The position numbers and the translations under genes are program-made. 64,000 nucleotides of DNA, taken from NCBI GenBank assembly GCA_030770535.1, contig JASVEC010000027.1, positions 558,001 to 622,000 of the forward strand, in the 5' to 3' direction. Below are positions 10,333 to 22,423 of the stretch, piece by piece. A model generated the notes under the pieces. That model saw only the letters and a list, made by a program, of their open reading frames with translations, had not been told where the DNA came from and did no database searches. The stretch's first letter is position 1. Each line of letters opens with the position of its first letter. This DNA is from Batkoa obscura (Eukaryota; Entomophthoromycota; Entomophthoromycetes; Entomophthorales; Batkoaceae).

Positions 10333-11612
10333 CTATATTCTTACCGGTTTACGCTTAGTACGTTTAATAAGATTAGCTTGATACCCAGTTTTAACTGCTG
10401 AAACGGAACGGGTAGAGTTACAACTTTGACATTGCATAAATGTTAAACGATTCTCTTTTGAAAGGGTTGTATCTGGTGATTTACAAATTTTACAAGTCAC
10501 ATATTCAACTAATTATAATAAATAAATTAATACATATTATTAAAATGTATTATGCAACTTACCAATATAACGACGAATAATAGTTTCCATTTGTTTTTGT
10601 TGGAATCGACCTTTGATGATCAGTCTTTGACTACCATCAACGGAACCAGTAGTACCCAATTCAGTAAAGAGGAACTGAATGAAATGATCGAGTGAACGAT
10701 TTAAACTATTAAAAATTGTCAATCATGCATGATATGTAACTTAATATTTTAACTTACCGTCTACAGATATCTGAAATATTACTAAAGGCTGTCTTTTTAC
10801 TTCCTTCACGTGAAACTTGAGGTGGTACAATTGTAAACCTCTTCTTTTCCCCTCCAAGTTCTGGATTACTTTGTCTACAAATTTTATAAAATCTATTTAT
10901 AAGCTAAACGAAATTCAAGTTAGTTCAATTCTTCACCCATAGCAAGTAAATAAAAGACTTACTTCTTTATATGTATAATCACGATCGGTTCCAATCCAAC
11001 CTTCTACTTCGTCGTCATCGCCATCTAATTATTTAATACTAATTTTTTAGCAGTTTAAAAATTAAAAACCTTCTTCTTCTTCTTCTTCTTCTTCTTGTTC
11101 ATTTTCGTTATCTTCTTCGTCTTCTTCGGCCGAAGCTTTCTTTGATCCCTTCTTTTTTTCTGGGATTACTGAATCTTCATCATCCTCTTGAACAGGCTAA
11201 AAATTAGCTTTTTAATTTAATAATTAATAAATGATACTTACCTTCTTCTTCTTCTTTTTCTTCTTTTTATCTGCAAACAAAGCTGCTTCATTTATTTCTT
11301 CATCTTGAATTATTAGTTTAATAGACAAGTAAGTCATCCTTTTTTATTACCTTCATCTTCACCTTCGCCTTCGCCTTCCTCATTCTTTTCTTTTTTATCA
11401 GATTCTTCTTCCTCGTCGTCATCTAAGCCAGCAAAAGCAACTGACTTCTTTTTCTTTTTCTTTTTTAAAGAGGGATCGAAGACAGGCTATTTGAATTAAA
11501 AACATACATCTATTAAACAAGAACAATAAATATAAGATATTTAATTTACCTCTTCTTCTTTATCTTCAATAGTCAAATTTTTGACTTTATCTACAAGTTC
11601 ACTATCTGACAT
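10333..11612 (-). CDS. eIF2-beta (translation initiation factor 2B subunit of eIF2)
   Basis: Beta subunit of eIF2, which brings Met-tRNAi to the 40S ribosome. Eight exons (11550-11612, 11351-11486, 11242-11303, 11070-11196, 10963-11024, 10758-10903, 10563-10705, 10333-10508) give 304 residues with every phase consistent. The N-terminus has three lysine-rich blocks separated by acidic runs, which bind eIF5 and eIF2B-epsilon in the family. The core has [30 protein letters not shown] and [10 protein letters not shown]4 zinc ribbon follows (CKIC and CQSC, spaced about 21). The C-terminus RTKRKPVRI ends at a TAG. An AAG/GAA trinucleotide run (about 11071-11098) encodes poly-glutamate and may vary in length between strains. 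Confidence 0.97.
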
Positions 11613-13566
11613 TTCTATTTTTATTTTTTTTAAAAAAACTGCTACTTTTTTATAGCAACTCAAACTTAAGCTTACTTAAGTTTATGGGACTATGCTATTT
11701 CATTTGCTGTGTTAGAAAATTTTTTTGGCTGGGAATTTGAGCGTAGTTGAATGAGTCATTCTAAAAAATTAGAAAAACTGAAGAGAAATGTGAGTTTAAA
11801 ATTTAAAAAACTAGCAGTAAACAAAATAAAGCATTATTATTACCTTAAAATATTAATAAAAGTTTCACATAAGTTACTCAATAATTATGCTATTATGTAT
11901 TAAAATATATGAAACTATTAAACTAACATCTTAAACTGATAAAGTCAGCTAAATTTGTTTTAAAATATTCAGGGTTTTTCACGCAATAATCATACTTATT
12001 TACAATGACATTAAAAAACTTGGTTCACTATGGAGCGAGTGTTTTATCAAGTTTTTTTAAATGTGTCTTATCGAGTTAGTCAATTAAGGGGCTAGGGTGT
12101 TTATAATAAATCACTATTACAAGATGGATATGATAATACTAGGGGTCATATTAAAGCCATTGTTGTAAGTTTATTACCGTAAGACTTTAATACGATCATT
12201 TCCTTACTATTATAGTATATAACGTTACTAGGATCAAATTTCAAAATAATCGCACATTTTCATTTTTTTTATATCATCTGTGACTTTTAAATCATTGTGA
12301 TTTAAATATTTGTCAATTTTTTATATAAGAATTCTTGTTTTTTATGATTAAATGCTTTTATATAATTATTTTAGATATGTTTTCGCTTTAATATATCTTT
12401 TTCATTTCATTGTTTAATACTGTTTTGATGTTTTTGATATATAGATTCGTTCTTTTTGTTAAACCTTAATCTTGAAAATCTATTAATAAATTAGTTAATA
12501 GATTCAATTAATATACAGATAAATTAAAGATTTTGGAAAAGTGAGGATAATTCGATTACAGTTTCTATTAGGCTAATTTATTTTATAAGTTAAGTATTAA
12601 TTACAATAAATTATATTATTTATGAGGAGTATACTACAAATATGTTTATAGGATATTATAATAGACACAAGGTTATACTATTAGGATAAAAGAAAACAAA
12701 GCTCTATTTTAACTTATTGAACCCTGATTGGATGAATATACGGATGTTCTTGATAAATCTATAATTGGTCGATTTTCGCATTTTAATTTGTCCAGAAAAG
12801 CTTATTTTAAAAAATAAATGTAATTAAAAAATGGGTTTATTGAAATAATTTTTGCATGGTGAGTTAATAAAGTGCTAATAATGTGGCAACTACATCAAAA
12901 TGAATTATAGTAACAATAGTAAAATAAGCCAATAGTACTATGTAACTACATAACAAAAGAGTAATGTATATTGGCTTAATATATTGATTATATTTATAAT
13001 GAATGATACTAGACTGAATAGCCAATCACTTATTATCCGCAAACACCAACAACTTGAGAAATTTATCTCTTTAATTGGGTATTAAAAATGACTGGGGTTA
13101 CCTTGATTTTAAAAAGATAGTATCCATCCAAGCCATTGATTTAATGATAACCAATGATAGATGAAAGATGGGAATATTTCGACCAATTAGATTACGCCAA
13201 TAAGATCCTTTAATTAAGCCACTTCAACTTAAAATTTTATTGAAGGTAGTCAACTAAATTGTTGGGGAATTCAGTATTGCTGAGAAAAATTGAACTATTA
13301 GCACAAAGGGCTTTTTATTAAATAAATTTTTAAAAATTGCTGTTTTTTTTAAAAAAGAGTTATTTATTTAAATTAATAATAACCTTTTTTTTGTTCCAAT
13401 TTTTTTAGTTAATGTAAGTTAATATGTTTTACATTATATTATAAAGCAAACACTTATGATAAATATGTACATAAATTGGATAATGAGTTTTGAATCAACC
13501 TTTGATAAGTTCCTTTTTAACTAATGTTCTTGTTCTAGAATCTCAGTTATTATATAACCGACTATT
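11613..13566. other. Long divergent intergenic, eIF2-beta / CK1
   Basis: Almost 2 kb of AT-rich DNA between divergently transcribed genes. I found no convincing coding exon, tRNA or MITE. It presumably contains both promoters. Confidence 0.55.
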
Positions 13567-15127
13567 ATGGCTCAAGCACATCAACGTCGAACCAGTGCTG
13601 CACCCACAGGTCAGCATAGTCACCACTCTTCAAGCTCATCACGTTCTGGGCAACCGAACATTGTTGGTGTCCATTATAGAGTAGAAAAAAAGATTGGGGA
13701 AGGTAGCTTTGGAGTTATTTACGCTGGTAAAGAATCAATATTAAAACTAATTATATCATGAATAATATATTTATTTAATCTATTTAGGTACTAATTTATT
13801 AAATAATCAACCAGTGGCTATCAAGTTTGTAAGATTAAGTTAATGTTCTATATTCCGGTTGTTAACACCTTTTAGGAACCTCGTAAGGCGGAAGTACCTC
13901 AGCTCAGAGACGAGTATCGTGCTTATCGTATACTTGCTAACTTACGTACGTTTCATTTTGATTTTATAAAATATAATTTAACCTATTATCAGCTGGTATT
14001 CCTGGAGCGTATTATTTTGGACAAGAAGGACTATATAATGTGTTATGTATTGACCTTTTAGGTCCTTCTTTAGAAGACCTTTTTGATATGTGCCGTAGAA
14101 AATTCAGCGTCAAAACAGTAGCTTTGTTAGCAAAGCAAATGGTCAGCATTCTCTAGCTCAATTTATTAAAATTTTATATTAAATTCAAATTTAGATCTCT
14201 CGTGTTCAATCTGTACATGAAAAATCATTGATCTACCGTGATATTAAACCAGACAATTTCCTTATGGGTAAACCACACTCTAAAAATGCCAACTTGGTAC
14301 ATATGGTGGATTTTGGTATGGTAAAGCAATACCGGGATCCGAAGACAAAGCAACACATCCCCTACCGTGAACGTAAAAGTTTAAGTGGAACTGCAAGATA
14401 CATGAGTATAAATACACATTTGGGTAGAGAACAAAGTCGTCGAGATGATTTGGAAGCTCTAGGCCATGTATTCATGTACTTCCTTAGAGGCTCTTTACCT
14501 TGGCAAGGACTTAAAGCAGCCAACAATAAACAAAAATACGAAAAGATTTCAGAAACAAAACAACTTACGCCTATCAAAGAACTTTGCTCTGGTTTTCCTG
14601 AAGAATTTGCAATCTATATGAATTATACTCGTAAAATGGCTTTTGAAGAAACACCGGATTATGATTATCTTCGAGGCTTAATGGATAAAGTATTAAGTAA
14701 ATTAGGAATTAGGGAAGAGGATGAAGGATTTGATTGGTTAGTTAAAATTGATCAAAATAAATCACCTTCAGTACCATCATATAAACATAATAAGGAACCA
14801 GATAATGGTACGCGTCAAACAATGCCAGGGTCAAAAGCAGCATTGTATAATGCTAGAAAAGGCGAATTTGGAGATGGTAGCCGACTCACTCAGAATGGCT
14901 CTGGTTTGATGACACCTAACGAAGAACCTAGCCTTTCACAACATTACCGAGTAATCCAGGGGTTAAAGCCTGCAGATGGGTTTAGTTCTGGAGATCAAGG
15001 ACATTTACAAACTTCGCAACCAGCAGTTACACCAAAGACGGGATCAAGTCCTAAAGAAGGAAAAGATAAAAAAGGAGGCTTTAGTCAATTTATTGCATTA
15101 TTAACTTGCCGATCCTGTTATAGTTAG
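13567..15127 (+). CDS. Casein kinase 1, Yck/CK1-gamma type
   Basis: CK1-family Ser/Thr kinase, 450 residues from five exons (13567-13726, 13788-13828, 13876-13945, 13993-14141, 14195-15127). Kinase features: GEGSFG nucleotide loop, VAIKF lysine, [17 protein letters not shown] helix-C region, [10 protein letters not shown] catalytic loop, [10 protein letters not shown], and the CK1 hallmark [20 protein letters not shown] in place of APE. The C-terminal tail is Ser/Gly-rich and ends [10 protein letters not shown]. Its two terminal cysteines suggest palmitoyl anchoring, as in yeast Yck1/2 and animal CK1-gamma, which act at the plasma membrane in endocytosis, nutrient sensing and morphogenesis. 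Introns cluster in the N-terminal half. The ATG at 13567 is the first that reads into the conserved domain. Confidence 0.95.
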
Positions 15128-15749
15128 ATTGAGAAACGATATCTGTTTAAAAAAATTTAATAATCTTCGATATGTTTTTGATAAATTAATTACTATTTAT
15201 CTGCCTTCATTCTTCTACTTTTTTTAACGCCCACCCTTCATTTAATTTGATCCATATGGCTATATGGTAAAGTATTGTTTCAAGTATAATCCTAACTAAT
15301 ATTAATACATCTTTTTTGTACTGAAATTATAGTTTTGAGTTTTTTTTGATTTATCAGATCTATTTTTATTATAATATATTTAACTAACTTTTTACATTAA
15401 TTTTTAATATATGGGATATCTTTTTGATTCAGTATTTAACTGTCAATCCTTATTATATTGCATAAAGAATAGACCAAATAATTGAAACCAAAAAAGATAC
15501 TTACATGTAATATAAGTATATTAAAATTAAAAATTAAAATTAAAAAATTAATAGCTAAAAAAAAGAAATAAATTATTTAATCAAAGTATGTATATGTATA
15601 ATAAAATTATTTTTAAAAAGCGAAAAAGGTTCAAAAAAGATATTGTTTCCTACATATTATGGTCTCCCTACCTACGAATACTTATAAAAACACGTTTAAA
15701 CTTGAATTCCACTGCAATCCCTAATACCCAAAAAACATAAATATTCCAA
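15128..15749. other. Convergent intergenic, CK1 / GATA
   Basis: 3' ends of two convergent genes. AT-rich, nothing else recognisable. Confidence 0.5.
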
Positions 15750-17177
15750 CTACGAATATTTATAAAACTCATTAGAACTAGGACTTCTATTTTGCTGTTG
15801 TTGTTGCCTTCCATTTCCCAAAAATTTTGGAGAAGAATTAGGTGGTTTTGGTGACCTTTGAGGTTGTTCAAAGTTAGTAATCATATGATCTAAATTCATT
15901 AATAAATGATTGGTATTTTTTAATAATCGATTTAAATTGCTAACTTCATTCATTAATTCATTACGATGCGATATTAAATTTTCATAGCTTAAATTGGGAT
16001 TGTACGGATTATATTGAGGCCCAAGTGCTTGGGGTAAAAGTTGCAATGGTGCTTGTTTATAGTTTAAAGTAGGAGTAGTGTTGCTATGTTTATAGCTGAT
16101 TTCTACACTGTTATTTGAATAGTTTATTATTTCATTGTTACTGCTATGATTACTATTGGTAGTAGGGAGGGGATTAGTGGTTTGCTTGTTATCAAAAAAG
16201 AAGGAATTGATAGGCGGTAATTTAAAATTATTATCACTACTATTGTTTTGATTAATAGCATTATTTTCAGTTAATGCTTTAGTTTGCGATAACTTTAAAT
16301 GTAATTCATTAATATTAATAGCTGTATTATTAATCAATGGACTATGATTTTCTTTTTCAGTCATAATACTAGATTCAGACATTTGAGGTATGATTTTAAT
16401 TTTAGGTTCTGCTTGTTGAACATTGACATTGTATTTCTTATTAGGTTGAATGAAATCTTCAATATTAGGTACTTGTTCTATATCTATATTATCTTCAATC
16501 CCATTACCTTCCTTTTTATTTTTATTAATTTTTTCTTTTACCTTACTATTATTAGCAAATCTACGTCTCCTTTTAATAACTTCCGATTTTAAATAAACAG
16601 ACCTATGTTTACCATGAGTTTTATAATGTAAACCACAAGCATTACACATATTTCGACCCATTTCATCCCTACGCCATAATGGTGTATTACTAGTTTTACA
16701 ATTAAAACATTCCAATAATTTTTTATCCAATTGTTGATTATAAGCTGGACAACCATCACAAGCCACTTTACCTCCGGTACCATCACAGTTTCCATCCCCT
16801 GGACAAGTGCCTTTCACTTGACTTGGATCCTCATTGCTATCTTCTTCTTTGCTTTTTTTTCCTTTACAAACTGGACGTAAAGCATTATTAGTTTTATAGT
16901 ATAAACCACATGCATTACATAATGGTTGGCCATCATTATCTCGTCGCCATAATGGCGTCTTTTTTGTACCACAATTACTGCATATGGTGGCTAAAGATTT
17001 ATCTTCCGGCAATGTGTTGTTGGTATCATTGGTATTTATAGCATTGTCTTGGGGAGTTAGCTGTGTATCAGTCATGGAGTTATTACTATTATTTGTATTA
17101 TTTGTATTAGATAATTCTTGACTATTATTTAAATTCAAATTTAAATTTGGAGTTTGATTTACTGTTAAATAAGCCAT
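15750..17177 (-). CDS. GATA iron-responsive repressor (SreA/Fep1/Urbs1 type)
   Basis: Intronless 475-residue transcription factor. Two GATA zinc fingers (Cys66/69/87/90 and Cys157/160/178/181) flank a cysteine-rich region (Cys125/131/140/143; [12 protein letters not shown] and DGCPAYNQ). That linker is diagnostic of fungal siderophore and iron-uptake repressors, where its cysteines bind iron or an Fe-S cluster and couple DNA binding to iron sufficiency. A basic patch (IKRRRRF, about 201-207) follows finger 2 and probably serves DNA binding and nuclear import. The middle is asparagine-rich and disordered. A leucine-rich coiled coil (about 405-445) near the C-terminus resembles the Fep1 dimerisation segment. 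Targets would be genes with ATCTGATAA-like sites. None lie obviously within this window, so its regulon is elsewhere. Confidence 0.93.
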   Translation of the reverse strand: MAYLTVNQTPNLNLNLNNSQELSNTNNTNNSNNSMTDTQLTPQDNAINTNDTNNTLPEDKSLATICSNCGTKKTPLWRRDNDGQPLCNACGLYYKTNNALRPVCKGKKSKEEDSNEDPSQVKGTCPGDGNCDGTGGKVACDGCPAYNQQLDKKLLECFNCKTSNTPLWRRDEMGRNMCNACGLHYKTHGKHRSVYLKSEVIKRRRRFANNSKVKEKINKNKKEGNGIEDNIDIEQVPNIEDFIQPNKKYNVNVQQAEPKIKIIPQMSESSIMTEKENHSPLINNTAININELHLKLSQTKALTENNAINQNNSSDNNFKLPPINSFFFDNKQTTNPLPTTNSNHSSNNEIINYSNNSVEISYKHSNTTPTLNYKQAPLQLLPQALGPQYNPYNPNLSYENLISHRNELMNEVSNLNRLLKNTNHLLMNLDHMITNFEQPQRSPKPPNSSPKFLGNGRQQQQQNRSPSSNEFYKYS

Positions 17178-18809
17178 TATTATTTTTAAGAAGTTATTAA
17201 CTTTAAAATGGGTGTATAGAAATTTCTATCTTATTTTTTAAAATTTCGTTTTACATAGTTGATGGGAAATAAATTGATTGATTTTATTTTAATTGGTTTA
17301 GAAACTGCTTCGATCAGCTTTTTTGGAGATTTGGATTTCCTTTTTTAATCAGATAAGATTTTTTTAATTGGTCTATTTTCTAAGCTTCGAATAGAATTCT
17401 ATTTTTTTCTATTTTTATTACTTTTTGTTAATGATTTTATCAGCTTTTTTGATAGATTTTAAATATGATTAATAAATAAATTTATTAGTGAAATTAACGG
17501 ATAAATGTTCTATCATTTTCATCAGATTGAATCTGCATTTTATTACTATTATTATTATACTATTACTCAATTATTACTAAAGTAAGATTATGATAAGATT
17601 ATCTATTATAAACAAAAATATCATATTATATAAATAATAATAATAATAATAATCGACGATTATTATATTTTATATATATACTACAATGTCACTTAAATAC
17701 AAACTTTTCTAACTAAATTAAAAATTATATAAATAAAGTTATGAATTTATTATTTAACCTCAATCTGATAGAAAAGTTTCAATAATAAATAATAATTTTA
17801 GATTATTTTGAGTTTTTAAACTTATTCAACTTGTCAATTTAAACTATTTAAATACTTTTTTTGATCTCACAATTTAACCAATCATTTTGTTTAAATCTAA
17901 TTAATTTAATGAATATGATCTTTATTTCTAATAGTTTTGTTTATTTTGAGTAGCTTAAAATTAAATGATCAATTGCTATTTAAATTTTATTTTATAAATT
18001 TTTCTAAAAATAAGGTGTATTATTTTATACAATATAAACTTCTTAAAACAAAGTATAGCGTTAAATTAGTATATTACTTTTATTAACTAATAAGATAATC
18101 AAAAACAAAAGTTTTTTTAATTAAATAAAATTAAACTTTATATAATTATTTTCTGATTTGAAATATTTTATAAAATATTATATTAATCACAAGCATTATG
18201 AAAGTAAGTATTTTTTTTTTAATAATTTAAAATAAAAATTTATTTTTATAATTGATATTAAATTACTGTTTCCTTTAAGAAAAACTAATTACATAAAAAA
18301 TAGCTATAAAAAAAATTGTTCAAATAGGGTATATAAATGTCTAAATTAGTTTTATTTTTTTATCTAATTTAAATATTTTATGTTTTAAAAAACTTTGCTT
18401 AAAATTCTATAAAAATAAATTCTTTATTAAAAAATAAAAGTATTTAACACAGTTTTAAATTATTTTATTATAATTTATATTGTAAGTTGGTAGAATTTCT
18501 ACTAAATTTAATAAAAATCCCTGGATTAGCAAGACTTTTACTAATATAACCTTATATTAGTATTAATCAAAATTATAATATGTAAATAAATATATATTTA
18601 TAAAACTTAAATTTTTTGCTTTTTTGTAAAATAAACTGGTGTGAAAGTGGTACTCAGTGGTTGGAGTTAAAAGCAGTCCTTGGTTGATTAACTTGCCTTG
18701 AGTCGAACAGTCTTAGTTTATGTAACTAATATAGACTTAAATTAATAGGAATAATAAGTAATAAGCTACGAACTATGTAAAACAAATATAATAGAAGATA
18801 CTACTGTAA
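17178..18809. other. GATA factor upstream region
   Basis: About 1.6 kb of extremely AT-rich sequence, including an AAT microsatellite near 17635-17655. No gene or MITE recognised. It should contain the GATA factor's promoter. Confidence 0.5.
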
Positions 18810-19010
18810 AATCTATGTAAGATATTGTCAGAAAGACTTAGTGACTTTATTAATGATACGATATCAGGGAGTAATTCAGTTAAAAAGCCTCGAGTTATCA
18901 TGTTTGATAATCTCTTTTATACTCCAACTTGGTGGCTATATGTAAGGGGCATAGCAATAGCTATTATTTATTATAGTTGCCAAGCATGGGCATTAAAACG
19001 TGGACAATAA
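18810..19010 (+). CDS. Small membrane protein, 3' exon only
   Basis: A 66-codon open stretch ends in TAA at 19008-19010. It has no ATG: an in-frame stop lies at 18807-18809. It encodes a polar N-terminal half (SERLSDFINDTI, GSNSVKKPRVIMFD), then YTPTWWLY followed by a hydrophobic helix (VRGIAIAIIYYSCQAW) and a short basic tail LKRGQ. This looks like a real small single-pass membrane protein, perhaps of mitochondrial outer-membrane type, but I do not recognise the family. The acceptor could be AAG at 18819-18821. The first exon was not found. Three upstream ATGs are each followed by TAA. It could also be a relic. Confidence 0.4.
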   Translation, partial: NLCKILSERLSDFINDTISGSNSVKKPRVIMFDNLFYTPTWWLYVRGIAIAIIYYSCQAWALKRGQ

Positions 19011-19077
19011 GTTCTTTGCAATTAAGCAATAGAAATTCTCACAGAAAATCAAAGTAAAGAACTCTGAATTAATTATA

Positions 19078-19176
19078 CGGAGGTGTTTTTTTTGATTTCA
19101 TTATTTTTTCCATTTTTTAAGTGTTATTTGAGCGGAAAGATTGCTAGTAAAATTCTTAAACAAAAATGCATCCACA
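19078..19176 (+). mobile_element. MITE (copy c)
   Basis: Family copy with left end CGGAGGTG, right end GCATCCACA and flanking TA duplicates. The core AAGTGTTATTTGAGCGG differs slightly from the consensus. Confidence 0.78.
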
Positions 19177-19520
19177 TATCACATGGATCACGGTCAAATT
19201 GATTATAAGATTAGAATTAATTTTGTAAACAAGTTAAATGATTATTATGTTATAATTAATCCGAGAGCTGATAAACCAATATTTCACACTGGGGTTGATT
19301 TTTTAAATTATTAATTTTATTATATTTATAAATAAAAATTTTAAATTTCAAAATTAATTAGTATTTTTTATTGTGTTTATTTTTTTTTAAATTGTATATT
19401 AGGCACACATATTACATAAATTTGTTTTTCTTGTTGCATTTTTAAAACTATTTAATATATATTTAAAAAATGTTGATTTAGCTACTGCTTTGTTTTTTAA
19501 ATTATTAAATATTTAATATA

Positions 19521-19623
19521 TGAGGGTATTTCTTTTGGCTTTATTCTTTTTCTATTTTCTATTTTCTAAGCGCTATTTAAGCGGAAAGATTGTTAGTAAA
19601 ATTTTAAATAAAATACATCCCCA
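19521..19623 (+). mobile_element. MITE (copy d)
   Basis: Left end TGAGGGTA, right end ACATCCCCA, TA target duplicates. It has an extra 5-10 bp near the CTATTTTCTATTTTC stretch, a small internal slippage duplication. Confidence 0.8.
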
Positions 19624-19798
19624 TATATTATTTGATAAATATTTACTATTTTTATTAAATTTTGATGAAATATTAAATCATTGAGTAAATATTGTATAAT
19701 AATTTTAATTTACTTATTTTTAATTTTTCAATAATTATATTGATTTCTACTTATATTAAATCTAAAAAATTCATATCAAAAAAATAATATAAAACATA

Positions 19799-19877
19799 TG
19801 GGGATGTATTTTTTGTTTAAAAATTTTGCTAACAAGCTTTCTACTTAAAAAATGGAAACCAAAAAAACATATCCCCA
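19799..19877 (-). mobile_element. MITE, internally deleted (copy e)
   Basis: Inverted orientation and only about 79 bp. The termini (TGGGGATGTATTTTTTG and ATATCCCCA) are intact, with TA on both sides. The AGCGCTATTT core has been lost, showing that the ends persist while the middle is dispensable. Confidence 0.8.
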
Positions 19878-19924
19878 TATATTTGTCTAAATAGTGTAAA
19901 ACAAAATAAAGTACAATTTGTTTA

Positions 19925-19996
19925 CTTCCTCACGGGGAATCGAACCCCGGCCGTTCCGGTGAAAGCGGAAAATCCTAACCACTGGACCATGAAGAA
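19925..19996 (-). tRNA. tRNA-Glu (TTC)
   Basis: A 72-nt cloverleaf on the minus strand. The acceptor stem is TTCTTCA paired with TGAGGAA (one G-U), followed by discriminator G. The D arm contains GGTTAGGAT. The anticodon stem TTCCG/CGGAA encloses loop CTTTCAC, giving anticodon TTC. The T arm GGGG-TTCGATT-CCCC is intact. No intron, and no encoded CCA, as expected for a eukaryotic nuclear tRNA. It sits 48 bp from MITE copy e. Confidence 0.96.
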
Positions 19997-20270
19997 TTTG
20001 TATTTAATTATTTATATTACTAGGTAATTTTATTTATAGGAAAAAATATTAAAGGGCTATTTTGATTGAGTAAATTGTATTATTTTTTATAATCTCAAAT
20101 ACTCAAACAAAATTGACCCATTTTTCAAGGCAATGATTGAGCCAGTCACTCAGTCTGACGCATCTTATCACTGATTGGCTAACTTAACTACTGATTGTCA
20201 ACATTGTACTTTTGGACTGATAAAAATATTCACTTCAATTTTTGGAACTTGAAATAAATAAAATATCTAA

Positions 20271-21252
20271 ATGAGTGAAAGTATTCGAAATCAAATAGCA
20301 CAAAGAAGAGCCACTATTCGACGTACAAAAACAGTGGATCCATTTGATGCGGTTAGTGTGCAATCTGAGAATCAAGAAATCGGAGAAAATGCAATGAGAA
20401 AGTTGTTGGAAGTGGCAAAGAGTAGTGGTAAGTAAATTATGAGTTGTCAATTTATATTATATTATAAAATAAAGATAAAATGAAAATGAATTAATATAAA
20501 TTAATTATATAGGGAAGTTAGCATTGAATAACCGAGGGTTGGAGAGTTTGCCGGATTCTATGTTTTCTGAGTTTCAAGTAGGGAAAAGAAGTGTGACCGT
20601 TGATTTGAGTGGAAATAACGATCGGGTGCAATGGTGGGAACAAAAAGAAATTAACAAGTTGTATTTAAATGACAACCAATTGAAGAATATTGATGAAAGA
20701 ATTATGGAAAATTTTAAAGAGTTGATTGTAGTGGATGTAAGTTTTTTAAATCAAGTATGTAATAATGATGGTAATGATTTTTTTATACTTTTAGTTAATG
20801 AATAATCGTATCCAGGAAATTACTACTAAAGTAGATGGATTTTTCAATTTAAAAATATTAAATTTGTCTCATAATAAGTTGCAACATTTGCCACAAGAAT
20901 TATTCAATTTAAAATTAACTGAATTGAATTTAAGTCATAATGAAATTCAAGATTTCAACTATAATATTTTGGATAAGGAGATTAATGAGACATTAATTAC
21001 ACTTAATTTATCAAATAATTTTATTACTAATATTCATGATAGTATTAATCAATTAAATAAATTAACTAACTTAGATTTATCTAATAATAAATTACAACAA
21101 TTACCAATCGAAATTAAAGAATTACAATCATTAACTACATTAAATTTAAAAAGAAATCAATTGGAATCAATTCCATTTTTTGAATATGAATCTAAGTTGA
21201 ATAAATTAAATTATTTAGATTGTTCATTTAATAGAATAAAACAATTACAAAG

Positions 21253-21286
<34 letters not shown>

Positions 21287-21630
21287 TTACAATTAAAACA
21301 ATTGAACTTATCTAATAATCAATTATCTAATATTCATGATATATTATTACAAACACCGTCAATAACAAGTTTAATATTAAATAATAATCAATTCTTTGAA
21401 TTTCCAGAAAATATAATTAAATTAAATCAACTTACAATGTTGGATATTTCTAATAATCAATTAAAAAATATTGATTATAAATTAGGTTATTTAAATAATT
21501 TAAAACAATTTTTATTTGAAGGAAATAGTTTAAGAGCATTACCTAAAATTCATAATGTAGGAATGGAAGAATTTTTAACTATTTTGAGACAAAGGGAGGA
21601 ATTAAATGCAAGTAATAATAAAGATAAAGA

Positions 21631-21693
<63 letters not shown>

Positions 21694-22423
21694 AATAATT
21701 ATAGATAATAATAATAATAATAATCAAAAATTATTATTATTTGATAAAGATAGTTTAATTCCATTTAGTAAACATGAATTAATTAATCAAATAATTAAAT
21801 TAAATAATCAACAATTGAATGATATTCAAATTGATGAAAGTATGCAGGGTAATTTACCAATTATACCAAAAGTAATTGATTTTGAAAAAAATCAATTAAA
21901 TGAATTTCCAAAATCATTATATTTATACAAAGATAATTTAGAAACTATTAAATTAAATAATAATTTATTAAAAAAAGTACAAATAAATCAAGTATTTTTT
22001 AAATTAAATAATTTAGAATTAAAACATAATAAATTAATTGAATTTCCATTTGTAAAAGAAAATAATAATGATATTCCATTATTTCCAAATCTAAAAACAT
22101 TAAATTTAGGTTTTAATAATATTCAAAAATTACCAATTATTGAACTTCAATATACACATGTACCTAATTTAACTAGTTTACTTATAACTAATAATCAAAT
22201 TGAAGATATTAAACAAAGTTTATCATTTTTAATTAAGATTCCATATTTAGATTTATCTAATAATCAAATTAAATCCTTACCTCCAATGATTGCTTGTGAA
22301 GAATCGAAAGTAAAGACATTAGAAGTATTAGGAAATGCATTTTTATTTCCACGATATCAAATATTACAAAAAGGAAGTAGTTATTTACTTGAATATTTAA
22401 AGGGTAGGATTCCAAAGCAATAG
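20271..22423 (+). CDS. LRRC40-like leucine-rich repeat protein
   Basis: 669-residue intracellular LRR protein from three exons (20271-20427, 20513-20736, 20795-22423). The order matches animal LRRC40: a charged N-terminus, KLALNNRGL, the VQWWEQKEINKLYL block (WW as in LRRC40), two arrays of 22-23-residue leucine-rich repeats with consensus LxxLNLSxNxLxxLP, and the C-terminal cap GSSYLLEYLKGRIP. Between the arrays is a poly-asparagine insert (encoded at about 21630-21690, with a shorter tract at 21250-21281) absent from animal LRRC40. No signal peptide or membrane segment. Its function is unclear even in animals. LRR scaffolding of other proteins is likely. The first two introns fall before the repeat arrays, and the long last exon holds nearly all repeats. 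Confidence 0.88.
21250..21281 (+). repeat. AAT microsatellite, coding
   Basis: An (AAT)n run within the LRRC40-like gene encodes a short poly-asparagine loop inside the first repeat array. Confidence 0.8.
21630..21691 (+). repeat. AAT microsatellite, coding
   Basis: A long (AAT)n run encodes about 18 consecutive asparagines between the two LRR arrays. It is likely length-polymorphic. Confidence 0.85.

Larger units (their letters stand above)
19011..20270. other. MITE and tRNA cluster region
   Basis: No protein gene. It contains three MITE copies (19078, 19521, 19799) and a tRNA-Glu gene (19925-19996). The last 270 bp include the LRRC40-like gene's promoter. Confidence 0.6.

Noticed and set aside
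13490-13684. Plus-strand frame overlapping the CK1 start
   Set aside because: Out-of-frame with the conserved kinase exon, and begins at a non-ATG codon.
14362-14577. Minus-strand open frame inside casein kinase 1
   Set aside because: Antisense shadow of the conserved kinase domain, with no independent support.
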